From CAVUXJ01 sp963814975 (GTDB taxonomy: Bacteria; Acidobacteriota; Vicinamibacteria; Vicinamibacterales; CAVVIG01): a stretch of 64,000 bases of DNA. Under the pieces are notes generated by a model that ran no database searches, was not told where the DNA came from, and saw only the letters and a program-made list of their open reading frames with translations. The stretch lies in assembly GCA_963814975.1 (NCBI GenBank), contig CAWFFB010000021.1:62001-126000 (forward strand), in the 5' to 3' direction. Shown here piece after piece: positions 45,190 through 55,960 of the stretch (its first letter is position 1; each line of letters begins with the position of its first letter). The translations under genes and the position numbers were made by a program.

Positions 45190-48064
45190 ATGCTCACGGC
45201 CCTCATCGCGCTGCTGTTCCTGCACGCACCTTCGGCTCTGGCCCAATCCTACTCGGTCACCTGGACGAAACAGATTCCTCCAGACGCCGGTGCCTCGCAT
45301 TGAAGACGTGCTGGTGCACGACAGCGTCTCGAACCGCGCGATCATGTTCGGAGGCTACGATCTCAACTGGAACCGGACGAACGACATCTGGGAGTACAGA
45401 CGGCGCCGCGGGAACATGGCTCGACGTCACCCCGCCCACTGGCGCATTGCCGCCCCGCCGGTCAGGCCATGCAATGGCATTCGATCCAGTCCGCAGAGTG
45501 GTCATCATGTTCGGCGGCCTCGACGACAACGAGGTGTATCTCAACGACACGTGGGAGTGGAACACGGTCAGCAAGACGTGGACGAACGTCACGCCTGCGG
45601 GGCAGTCGGTCCTACTGTCGGGGCGCCGGGGTGCACGAATGGTCAAGGATGTGCTGAACGACCGGATGGTCCTCGTCGGGGGCCTTGACGGAAACCATTT
45701 CTTTCCGTACAGCGATCCGGCGGACACATCACAGGACCAGTTCGGAACATGGGCGTGGAACCTGAACACTCGCGTGTGGACACAGGTGCCCGCCACGTCA
45801 TCACCGGCCAAGTCATTTGCTGGACGCGCCTTCCATGGCGCCGCCTACAACAGCTCCAACGGTAGGGTCACGGTGTTCGGAGGCGTCGGCTTTGCCCCAG
45901 TCAACGGCCAGCCCGTGCCACCGGTGATCGACTTCAACGACCTCTGGGAACTGAATGGAAACTCATGGGTGAAGGTCACGCCGGCCGGCGGGAGTCCACC
46001 AGGAAGAGGCTGGACGCAGCTCGTTTACGACACAGTGAACACCCGGATGGTGATGTTTGGCGGCTACAGGCTGGAAGCGCCCCAGGTATCTTACGGCGAC
46101 ACGTGGGCGTTTGATAACGGAACGTGGTCTGAAATCGGTACCGCAGAGCTCTGGTCCCGGTATTCGTGACAGCCACGGGATGGTTTACGACACGGGGCGC
46201 AACAGAGTCGTCGTCTTCGGTGGGTATCTGGCAGACGTCATCGAGTTGAGTGGGAACGGCCCGTGGATCACGGTGCCCGGGCGGAGGGATTGGCCGCCCG
46301 GCCAGGACCAGCATGCGATGGCGTACGACACGACTCGCAACAAGGTCTACATGTACGGCGGCGGGAGCCTGGAAGGCTGGGAGTTGACCGTCCCAACTTC
46401 CACGTGGGGATGGTATTACCGCCCGGGACCGAATGGGCGAACCGGCGCTGCCCTCGTCTACGATCGAGCGCGACAACGGATCCTCCTGTTCGGAGGACGT
46501 CAGCGGGCGAGTGATGTGGTCGGCAGCAAACTCGGCGACACGTGGCTGTAGAACGGGGCGCCAGCGGCGCTCACGTGGACGAACGTGTCGCCCGCGACAT
46601 CGCCCCAGGCCCGCGACGATCACGCCATGGCGTACCACGCCGCCAAGCGCCCAGACCATTCTGTTCGGCGGACGCGCCGCGAACGGCACACCGCTCGGCG
46701 ACACCTGGGTATGGAACGGGGCCGCGTGGAGCAGCCGCCGCCGGTGGACCATCGCCGCGGTTCGGCCATGCGATGGCCTACGATGCGGCGCGCGGCGTGA
46801 TCGTGCTTTTTGGCGGCGAGAATGCGGGCGGCAGAAGCTCAACGACGTCTGGGAATGGAATGGCGCCTGGCAGCAGAAATTCCCCGCCGTCTCTCCGCCG
46901 GCTCGCGCCTATGCCGCGCTCTCCTCCCTCGACGTCGCCACACCCGGAGTCGCAATGTTCGGCGGGCTCGGCGCCGCCGCGCAGCTCAACGACACCTGGA
47001 TCTGGAACGGAACGACGTGGAAACAGGCGAGCCACCCTGGAGGCCGCACCGACGCCGCGCCAGCATGCGGCCATGGTCTACGACAGCGCGTCACGCAAGT
47101 TGGTGCTGTACGGCGGCGCGCGATTCGCGGGGCATCTCGACGGAACTGTGGACCTCTACCGTCGCGATCACCACCACGCCGCCGAGCTCCCGCACCGGCG
47201 ACTTCGACGGCGACGGGAAGTTCGGACGTGACGGTGTATCGGCCGTCGAACGGCGCCTGGTACGTTCTGCAGTCGAGCACGAACTTCTCGGACTTCTTCT
47301 TCAAGATCTTTGGACAGTCCGGCGACATCCCGGTGCCGGCCGACTACGACGGCGATGGCACGACAGACATCGCGGTGTATCGCCCGTCCAATGGCGCCTG
47401 GTACATCCTGCAGTCGAGCACGAACTTCACGGCGCTCCGTCTTCAACATCTGGGGCGTCAGCCCGGCGACGTGCCGGTGCCGGGCGACTACGACGGCGAC
47501 GGGAAGACCGATATGGCGGTGTATCGCCCGTCAAACGGCGCCTGGTACATCCTGCAATCGAGCACGAACTTCACCGGGTTCGTCTACTACATCTGGGGCC
47601 AGCCCGGCGACGTGCCGGTGCCGGGCGACTTCGACGGCGACGGGAAGGCCGACGTGGTGGTCTATCGGCCCTCGAATGGCGCCTGGTACATCCTGCAGTC
47701 GAGCACGAACTTCACCGGGTTCGTCTACTACATCTGGGGCGGACAGGCAGGTGACAATCCGGTACACGGGCGACTTCGACGGCGACGGCAAAGCCGACGT
47801 GGTGGTGTATCGCCCGTCGAACGGCGCCTGGTACATCCTGAAATCCAGCACGAACTTCACCGGGTCCGTCTTCTATCTTCACGGGCCAGAACGGCGACAT
47901 CCCCGCGCCGGGCGATTTCGATGGTGACGGCAAGACCGATGTGGTGGTCTATCGGCCCTCGAACGGGGCTTGGTACATCCTGCAGTCGAGCACGAATTTC
48001 ACCGGGTCCGTCTTCTACATCTGGGGGCAGAACGGCGACATCCCCGGTACTCAAGCGTCCGTAG
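45190..48064 (+). CDS. Secreted Kelch-repeat and FG-GAP (VCBS) repeat protein (many frameshifts)
   Basis: ATG 45190 encodes a signal peptide, MLTALIALLFLHAPSALA, cut before QSYS. Galactose-oxidase-type Kelch repeats then recur about every 60 residues, for example RIEDVLVHDSVSNRAIMFGGYD, RRVVIMFGGLDDNEVYLNDTWEWN, RVTVFGGVGF and RMVMFGGYRL, each with a GG turn followed by NDTWxW. From 47200 to the end six 47-residue FG-GAP units (DxDGDGxTDxxVYRPSNGAWYILQSS) follow. It ends ...PVLKRP. Several frame changes are required. Probably a surface-exposed, carbohydrate- or protein-binding beta-propeller pair. About 955 residues if joined. Confidence 0.75.
47200..48049 (+). repeat. Six tandem FG-GAP units of nominal 141 bp (Kelch gene)
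   Basis: Unit starts (GACTTC/GACTAC/GATTTC before GACGGCGA) fall at 47200, 47342, 47486, 47627, 47772 and 47914, spacings 142, 144, 141, 145 and 142. Only the 141-bp spacing keeps frame. Each unit encodes Asp-rich DxDGDG calcium-type loops. Confidence 0.9.
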
Positions 48065-48392
48065 TCGGCGGCGGGATCGGTTCCTTTCCTCGCCTCCTGG
48101 TCGCATGAGCACGGCCAGGAGCTCGGCCATCGCAGCGCTCCGGCTGAGCCGGTCAGCTTTGCAACGATTTCGAAAACCGATGCAGGAATTACTGCAGGTG
48201 TCGAATGCCATACAGCACTGAACGTCGTGCGCGCCGTTTCGGCAGGAAAGTTCCGCGCAGCCCTGTTAGTTCGAAGGAACGGATCTTGCCTTGGCGCGGC
48301 AACAATAGTGCGCGCGAAAACGTCCGCCGCCTCATCGGGACTGCGCAGAATCATGCGCGTCGCACGGCCCACAGCGCGGGCGGTGTCGGCTT
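48065..48392. other. Gap between the two FG-GAP genes
   Basis: 328 bases without a supported gene. An ATG at 48353 in another frame could begin the next protein if one base is missing near 48390, because ...RPTARAVSA precedes the hydrophobic signal segment. No terminator hairpin is obvious. Confidence 0.35.
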
Positions 48393-50618
48393 GTGGTTGC
48401 CGCCGTGCTCATCATGTTGTGCGGCTCTGTGGAGCCTGGACGCGCGGCGACCGGGCTTCCTCCGGGGTTTCAGGACGTGCCGGTCGTGAGCGGGCTCTCG
48501 GGTCCAACGGCGATGGAGTTTTCGCCGGACGGCCGGCTCTTCGTCACGCAGCAGGGCGGGCAGGTACGCGTCATCAAGAACGGCGTGCTGCTCGCGACGC
48601 CGTTCCTCACGCTGACCGTGAATGCAGTCGGCGAACGCGGATTGCTCGGCATCACGTTCGACCCCAATTTCGCCACGCAATCAATTCGTGTACGTCTACT
48701 ACACGGCCACGACGCCGGCCGTTCACAATCGAATCAGCCGCTTCAAGGCACTTGGGGACGTCAAGGACCCGTCAGTCGGCGAAGTCGTCTTGCTCGATTT
48801 CGAGAACCTGGGCGCGACGAACCACAACGGCGGCGCGCTGCACTTCGGTCCGGACGGAAAGCTCTACGCCGCGCACGGCGAGAATGCCGTCGCTGCCAAC
48901 TCGCAGAGCTCTGAACAACCTTCTCGGCAAGATCATCCGCATGAACCCTGTGGCCGGATCCGGACGCCAGATCCCGACGGACAATCCGTTCTTCGGCGAC
49001 CGGGCGTCTCGGGAAGAATCGATTGATCTGGGCTATGGGGCTTGCGCAACCCATTCACGTTCAGCTTTCAGCCAGGCACGGGCCTGGCTTTCGTGAACGA
49101 CGTTGGAGCAGTCAACGTGGGAGGAGATCAACGACGCGAGCGCGGGTCACAATTTCGGATGGCCGATAACCGAAGGACCGTTCATCCGGCAATTTCCGAC
49201 ACTTCACAAATCCCTTGTACAGCCTACCAGCACAGCGCGGGTACGCCGACGGGCTGCGCCATCACAGGGGGAGCGTTTTACAACCCCCCCACCCCGATGT
49301 TTCCGGCGTCATATATCGGCAAATATTTCTTCGCCGACGTCTGCTCGGGCTGGATCTACTACATCGATCCGAGCAGCCCGGCCACGGCGACCCAGTTTGC
49401 CGCACGATATCTCCGGTCCCGTTGATCTGAAGGTGGGGCCGGACGGCGCGCTGTACTACCTTGCGCGCAATGCCGGCAGCGTGGGCAAGATCGTCATGCC
49501 CGAGCGCTCCGCAGATCACGCAACAGCCGGCAAGTCGTACCGTGCCGGTTGGCGGCACCGCGACGTTCACGGTGAGCGCAACCGGCGCCGACGCCGCTCT
49601 CGTATCAGTGGCAGAAGAACGGCGTGAACATTCCGGGAGCCACGTCGGCGTCGTACACCACGCCTCCTGCCACCATGGCCGACCACAACAGCACCTATCG
49701 ATGCCGCGTGACGAATTCGGCGGGAACGGCCACGAGCAACTCGGCGACGCTCACGGTCTCGCGCGATTTCGACGGCGACGGGAAGGCCGACATCCGGTGT
49801 ACCGCCCCTCGAACGGCACCTGGTACATCCTGCAGTCGAGCACGAACTTCACCGCGTGGAGCGTCTATCAGTGGGGCGATCAGCGGCGACGTCCCGTGCC
49901 GGGCGACTACGACGGCGACGGCAGGACCGACGTCGCGGTGTATCGCCCGTCGAACGGCACCTGGTTCATCCTGAAGTCGAGCACGAACTTCACGCGTGGA
50001 GCGTCTACCAGTGGGGCATCAGCGGCGACATCCCCGTGCCGGGCGACTACGACGGCGACGGCAGGACCGACGTCGCGGTGTATCGCCCCTCGACGGGCAC
50101 CTGGTACATCCTGAAGTCGAGCACGAACTTCACGACGTGGAACGTCTATCAGTGGGGCATCAGCGGGGACGTCCCCGTGCCGGGCGACTACGACGGCGAC
50201 GGCAGGACCGACGTCGCGGTGTATCGCCCGTCCGACGGCACCTGGTTCATCCTGAAGTCGAGCACGAACTTCACCACGTGGATCGTCTATCAGTGGGGCA
50301 TCAGCGGGGACATCCCCGTGCCGGGCGACTACGACGGCGACGGCAAGGCCGACGTCGCGGTGTATCGCCCGTCCAACGGCACCTGGTTCATCCTGAAGTC
50401 GAGCACGAACTTCACGACGTGGAGCGTCTATCAGTGGGGCATCGAGCGGGGACATCCCGGTCGCCGGGCGACTACGACGGCGACGGCAAGACCGACGTGC
50501 GGTGTATCGCCCGTCCAACGGCACCTGGTACATCCTGAAGTCGAGCACGAACTTCACGACGTGGATCGTCTATCAGTGGGGCACGCGCGGCGACATCCCG
50601 GTGCTCAAGCGTCCTTGA
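48393..50618 (+). CDS. Secreted PQQ-dependent sugar dehydrogenase-like protein with Ig and FG-GAP domains (frameshifted)
   Basis: From GTG 48393 a signal segment (VAAVLIMLCGSVEPGRAA) leads to the GSDH propeller: GLPPGFQDVPVVSGLSGPTAMEFSPDGRLFVTQQGGQVRVI, GERGLLGITFDPNFA, YYTATTPAVHNRISRF, TNHNGGALHFGPDGKLYAAHGEN (conserved His for PQQ/calcium sites), NLLGKIIRMNP, NPFTFSFQPGTG and GHNFGWPITEGP. After ~49500 an Ig-like domain (ITQQPASRTVPVGGTATFTVS...YRCRVTNSAGTATSNSATLTV) joins six FG-GAP units and ends PVLKRP. About ten frame changes. Predicted to oxidise aldoses outside the cell. Confidence 0.75.
49765..50618 (+). repeat. Six tandem FG-GAP units of nominal 141 bp (PQQ gene)
   Basis: Unit starts fall at 49765, 49905, 50045, 50186, 50327 and 50470, spacings 140, 140, 141, 141 and 143. 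The units are nearly identical (DYDGDGRTDVAVYRPSNGTW...YQWGISGDIPVPG), so the off-by-one spacings mark single-base indels precisely. Confidence 0.9.
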
Positions 50619-50621
50619 GCG

Positions 50622-51832
50622 CTATTGACCGATGACTACGGCAAGATCGAGAAGCGGGAACTCCCACACAACCACCTTGGGGAAGGTTGTCAAGTGTCTT
50701 CTCCGCATGAAATCCGTTGCAATGGCATCGCGCTCATCAAGAAATCGCCGAAACGCGTAGAACGAACCGAGCCCGGCAAATGGGCGATTCTGAAATTCAC
50801 AATCCTCGAGCAGCCCGCCAATCACCCACGTGAACCCAACGGGTTGGCGAACCAGCCACGTGTATTGGCCCGTATAACTCGTGCCGGCGACGACGAGCAG
50901 TGATTTGGGTTCCGTCGCGTAGATGTAGCCCTTGCCTTGCTCTCCGTTGACCAATCGATCTGGAAGCTGTACGCCGGCCGCAGGCGGCTCAGCCATTGTG
51001 GATGCGCATCGAAAGCCGCGGCCAGATCACCAACGCGCTCGACTTCCAGATACGTCGGCACGCGCAACTTGAGCGGGATGTTGGCCGCGTGTGACACACG
51101 TCTCGGCTGTCGCTTGCGCAGCCAGCTCGATGCCGAGACCGGACCAATGGCTTTCCCCCGGTCCATAGAGCAGATCCCTTCGATGGGCAGCCAGATGCCT
51201 CCGATAGACCGCGCGAAGATCGACATGGAAGACACTGTCCTGGTCGAAGTGCTGGAACAGCGCATCAACGATCTTCATCGGACCTGTCCTCCAGGATCGG
51301 GTCTCGAGACAGACAGATCTTTGTCGAGGATTGGCCACTGGCCAAGGTCCCGGTGGATCGACAGTTTCGTCGGCACTGGCACAACGACAAGAGTCCAGCC
51401 TTCCGATTTCAACAGCGCCGCATATTTCCTGACAGCGCTGGCAGCCTCATCCACAAGTTGACGGTTTCCGCCAGAGTTGATGCCTTCGGAGACCCACAGT
51501 TCGCTTTGAGGGAAGAGCATCAGGGGCTGAAGGCCGCCCCACACGACCCGTCAGTGTCTGGCCGCTGGCGATGCGGAGGCTGTTCCCGAGTTGCCGCGCG
51601 AGGCTCACGGCCGGAAGTCGATTGAGCGACGACTCGACGGCCGCAAGATCGAGCCTGGGAATGCCTGCCGGAAAGACGTGTCTGGTTACCCGATTATTCT
51701 CGCGGACGATCCTGAAGACGGGCATGCGGGTGACATCGGTCCCATGTCGATCGGCGCGCCAGTTGGTGCCCAGTCCAGCAATGGGACCAGGGCGTAGAGA
51801 CCGGCGACCACCATCGAGCCGAGGCGCGACAT
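50622..51832 (-). CDS. AlgX/AlgJ-like SGNH O-acetyltransferase accessory protein (frameshifted)
   Basis: ATG 51832 overlaps the MBOAT stop as TGATG. The N-terminus is a membrane anchor (MSRLGSMVVAGLYALVPLLDW). Then in other frames: VFPAGIPRLDLAAVESSLN, SELWVSEGINSGGNRQLVDEAASAVRKYAALLKSEGWTLVVVPVPTKLSIH, HVDLRAVYRRHL, LLYGPGESHWSGLGIELAA (the His/Trp catalytic block of ALGX/SGNH proteins), and SLLVVAGTSYTGQYTWL (nucleophile Ser). Four frame changes. With the MBOAT partner this looks like the AlgI/AlgJ-AlgX pair that O-acetylates exported polysaccharide in the periplasm. Confidence 0.75.
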
Positions 51833-53261
51833 CAGAACTGGAAGTACAGAAACGGGATGGCTGCGCTGCTCAACGCGACCGGGATCGCGACGGCAAACAA
51901 GGCGAAGACCATCACCTGAATCGCCAATGGGAAGTCGCGACTGGCCAATGGGCTCTCCGTGACCAGCCGACGTTCTCCCCAGACGAAAAACGCCAGACCG
52001 AAGAGGGTGAGTCCTGCCGCGAACGTTTGTTTCTGCAGGAGGAGCGGATTGAATGCTGGCGCGAAACCATGTGTTCCGACCATCCCCGCTAGTATGGCCT
52101 GAGCTTGTGGCAGGTTGGCACTTCGAAAAAGCACCCAGCCGATGACGACCAGGCCGAATGTTGCCGCATGGCGGATGGCGCTGGGTACACGAGCAAGACG
52201 GTCCTCCCCGATCGCCCGCTCGAGGGCCAGGGCGACGCCGTGGTAAAGGCCCCAGAGGAGAAACGTGATGTTCGCGCCGTGCCACAACCCACCCAGCGTC
52301 ATCGTCAGCAGCAGACTGCCGTACGTCCGTAACGCGCCGTGACGATTTCCTCCGATGCCAATGTAAAGGTAGTCCCGGAGCCAGGATGAGAGCGTGATGT
52401 GCCACCGCCGCCAGAATCGTGAAAGGCTCACCGCCTTGTACGGTGAGCGAAAATTGTCGTGGAACTCAAACCCAAGACACACTCCCAGGCCCGTGGCCAT
52501 GATGGAGTAGGACCAGAAATCGAAATAGAGCTGGAAGGTATAGGCCAGGACGCCGAGCCAGGCCTGGACAAAGTCGGGCTGGGAGACGGTAAAGCCGTAG
52601 GGCACGAAGACAGCGAATTGATCGGCAAACAGGCACTTCATGCAGAACCCGGTGGCGAACAGCGTGAGGCCGCGGGCCACTTGCATTCCCGGCCAGTTGC
52701 GCAACTGGTTCTCCAGGTCCGCGTAGCGGACAATCGGGCCCGCGATGAAACGCGGAAACATGGCGATGAAACAGAGGAAGTCGAAGGGGGATTGCGCGGC
52801 GGACGAAATTTTCGCCGGTAAATGTCGAAGCAGTAGCTGATGGCTTCGAAAACGTAAAAGGAGATGCCTGGGGGCAGCCGATGTGACCGTTGCTGCCAAA
52901 CCAGGGCACCATCCAGCGGCGCGCTCCTTCAAGCGCCGGCAGGAACGCAACCGCCCAGTCGAGGTATTTGAAGGCGGCCAGAAACAGCAGGCAGTGTGCC
53001 AGGGCCGCCGCCAACCAAAGGCGCTGTCCTCTTCCATTCGCCGTTCGAGCGATTAGCCAGCCGTACCCATACGCCCCTCCGACGATCACGAGAAAAACGA
53101 GAGTCCACAGCCAATTCTGATACGCATAGAACACCAGGGTGGAGCAGATAATCACCACCTTGGCGCTCTCTCGCAGTTGGCCGCCAACACTGGCGACGCG
53201 CAGCAGGACAGAGTACCGCCGGCAAGAAATAAAATAGGAAGAGCGGATCGGTGAAGAGCAC
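51832..53261 (-). CDS. MBOAT O-acyltransferase, AlgI/PatA-like (frameshifted)
   Basis: Start ATG 53261: LFTDPLFLFYFLPAVL. The middle, in another frame, gives NWLWTLVFLVIVGGAYGYGW and LFLAAFKYLDWAVAFLPALEGAR. The C-terminal two thirds are intact: MFPRFIAGPIVRYADLENQL, YTFQLYFDFWSYSIMATGLGVCLGFEFHDNF, LSRFWRRWHITLSSWLRDYLYIGIGGNRHG and GGLWHGANITFLLWGLYHG. The last His is the MBOAT catalytic histidine. It passes an acyl group across the membrane to the AlgX-like partner. Breaks near 53215, 52875 and 52800. About 476 residues. Confidence 0.88.
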
Positions 53262-53270
53262 GCCTACTTC

Positions 53271-54377
53271 CTACCGGGGGACGAGCGCCCGATAGACGTC
53301 GAGCATCTGCGCCGCGGTTCGACGCCATGTGAAGAGGGCGGCGCGCGCGAGACCAGCCCGGCGCATCGCCACCGCGCGCGGCTCGGACATCATCACTTCT
53401 ACAAGCGCGTCGTACCAGCCGCGAACGTCATGTGGATCGGCGAGCAAGCCGGCCTCTCCAACAACCTCAGGGATCGAAGCTGCGGTCGAGGCAACCACCG
53501 GGACGCCGCACGCCATCGCCTCGAGCACGGGCAGACCGAATCCCTCATACAGCGACGGGTAGACGAAGACGTGCGCCTGTTGCATGAGCGTCACGAAGGC
53601 CGGTCGTCGCCCCCGGGCACGAACCGGATCCCGTCAGTGACCCCGAGCCTTCAGCCTGCTCGACGATCGATCCTCCGGCGCCGCGGTCCAGCCCCGCCAG
53701 CACGAGCTCGGTGCCTTTCAGCACATCGTCGCGCGCCCGCAGCAGGGCGAGCGCTTCGACGAGGACGCCGATGTTCCGCCTGGTGTGGAGATCGCCAACG
53801 TGCAGGATCGTTGGCGCACGGTCGACCGCGCCCTGTGCGCAGCGTCAGGTTCCGGCGCGAACGGTGCTCCGACGCCAAGGGGGATGACGCGGACGCGATC
53901 TCGCGCCCAATCCGTACGCGGCCTCGATCTCCCGGCGTGAAAACTCGGAATCGGTGATCATGATATCGGCCGTCAGTGCGCTGCGTCGGTAAAACCAGCG
54001 GCGGGCGCGGTCGATGCGGTGTGGATACCATTCGGGATGGCGTTCGTAGCTCACATCGTGGATCGTGAGGACGAGCGGGTGCACGCCCCAGAGAGGAGCG
54101 GTGTAGGCGGGAGCGTGAAACACATCGACCGTTGCCCGACGAACCGCGCGCGGCAGTCCGTCGATGCACCACCCGAGATTCGTCGGCAACCAGCCGCGCG
54201 CGGACGTGCGGAGGACGCCCTGGGCAGCGGGGGTCGCGGATTCGCGCCGACGGCAATTAGCTGCAGTTCCGGGTCGAGCTCGATCATCGCCCGCGCCAGT
54301 TCCGTGGTGTAGCGGCGCACGCCGCCTGCCGGCGAGTCGAAGGCGTGACCGTCGAAGCCGACTCGAAGCGGGGGCAC
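53271..54377 (-). CDS. GT4 family glycosyltransferase (frameshifted)
   Basis: GTG 54377 is chosen because it begins the conserved PPLRVGFDGHAFDSPAGGVRRYTTELARAM; the upstream ORF is the divergent WecA leader. Then VFHAPAYTAPLWGVHPLVLTIHDVSYERHPEWY, ADIMITDSEFSRREIE, and, after another shift near 53620, MQQAHVFVYPSLYEGFGLPVLEAMACGVPVVASTAASIPEVVGEAGLLADP (the E-x7-E block). About 369 residues. Intact at its 3' end. Confidence 0.78.
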
Positions 54378-54433
54378 CCTGGAGATTATGAGGCGGACCT
54401 TCGAGCAGGCCGGACCAATGTAGGATGTAACGC

Positions 54434-55959
54434 GTGCCCGGCCCCGCAGTGTTCCTCGCGATCGCGTTCGGCTGCTTTGGCGCATCGGCGCTGATCACGT
54501 GGCTGGTCCGCAACCTTGCGCGCCGACGAGGATGGCTGGCGCTGCCGCGCGTTGATCGCTGGCACCGCGAGCCGACGGCGCTGTTTGGCGGCGTCGCCAT
54601 CTACGCGGCCTTTGTTGCGGGCTTGCTGGCGACCCGTCCGCTGTCAGGTTCGCTTCTCGCACTCCTGCTGCTCATCACCCTCATGTTCGCCGCGGGGCTG
54701 ATCGACGATGCGAGGCATCTCGGTCCGCAAACGAAGCTCGTCGTCCAGTTGGCAAGCGGGATGTTGCTGTATTCGTCCGGCTACCACTTCAACGATGCGT
54801 TTCCCTGGTGGATCGATCTGTCCATCGTCGTCATCTGGGTTGTGGCGATCACGAACGCCGTGAACCTGCTCGACAACATGAACGGTCTGGCCGCCGGCAT
54901 CGCGTTGATTGCCGGCGCGTTTCGTTTCATCTGGTTCCGGGAGACCGGCAACGTCGAGGGCGCGACGATCAGCGCCGTCTTCATGGGATCGGTTGCGGGG
55001 TTCCTCGTCTTCAACTATCCGCGGGCGTCCATTTTCATGGGCGACGCAGGCAGCTTCACGATCGGGTTCGCTCTCGCGGCGCTCAACCTGACAAATGGGG
55101 AGGCGTACAGCAAGAGCCTCTTCTCAGTGCTGTTTTTCCCGGTCCTCGTGCTGGCGATTCCGATCCTCGACACCACCTTCGTGTCGGTCGTTCGGCACTT
55201 TTCCGGGCGCGCCATCAGCCAGGGTGGCCGCGATCATGTGTCGCACCGGCTGGTTGCTGTCGGGTTGAGCGAGACGGCCGCGGTGCTGGTGTTGTGGAGT
55301 ATCTCCACCGTCTCCGGCCTGGTTGCGTTCGTGCTCTACAAGGTTGGGTTCTGACGCCTGGTTCGGGGCCGCGTTGCTGGCACTGGGGTTCGTCTTGTTC
55401 AGCATCGTGCTGGCCCGGGTGCGTGTGTATGACGAAGCAGAGGTGCTGGAGGGAGGGGATGCCCGCCGACGGCCCGGCTTCCGTTTGTCTTCGGAGTTCC
55501 GGTACAAGCGGCAGGTGGTTTGGGTGCTCGTGGACGCCACGACGATCGTCTTGTCGATGTACGGCTCGTATCTTTTCCTGTTCGGGGGCCGCCCTGATTG
55601 GGCTGTCGAAGTGATCCGTTTTGCGCGCGTCACCCCCGTTGCGGTAGCGACCGTCCTCACGTGGCTCATGGTGCTGGGCCTCTATCGGACGGACTGGCAG
55701 CAGTTTTCAGCGCGCGAGGGTGTATCCATCGTGCTCGGCACCACAACGGGGCTGGCGCTCACGCTCGATCTGTTCATCGGTGGACCCGCTAGCGACCGGA
55801 GACAGGCTCGCCACATTCGTGGCGGCATGGGGTGCGACCACGGCATCTCTCGCCGGTACGCGGTTGTTCGTGAGGTGGCTCGACGCCGCACTGCGCTCCG
55901 GCAGTGAGGCCCCATCGGATCAGCGGCCGGGCGAGAGTTACGCGAAACAGAAGGTGTGA
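54434..55959 (+). CDS. WecA/TagO-family undecaprenyl-phosphate sugar-phosphate transferase with extra C-terminal membrane module (frameshifted)
   Basis: GTG 54434. Family motifs: GLIDDARHLGPQTKL (DD at 91-92), NAVNLLDNMNGLAAG (141-155), NYPRASIFMGDAGSF and GGRDHVSHRLVAVG (HxxHR at 268-272). The enzyme moves a sugar-1-phosphate from a UDP-sugar to undecaprenyl phosphate to begin a glycan. The frame breaks at ~55345; the continuation has VFSIVLARVRVYDEAEVL, then YKRQVVWVLVDATTIVLSMYGSYLFLF and VLGLYRTDWQQFSAREGV, three or four more helices, with another shift near 55795. The second part resembles the membrane domain of CapD-type proteins without its NAD domain. Total ~508 residues. Confidence 0.85.
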
Positions 55960-55960
55960 C

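Noticed and set aside
47200..50618. FG-GAP DNA repeats as CRISPR or other non-coding array
   Set aside because: All units encode the same 47-residue protein module in a consistent strand, so they are coding repeats.
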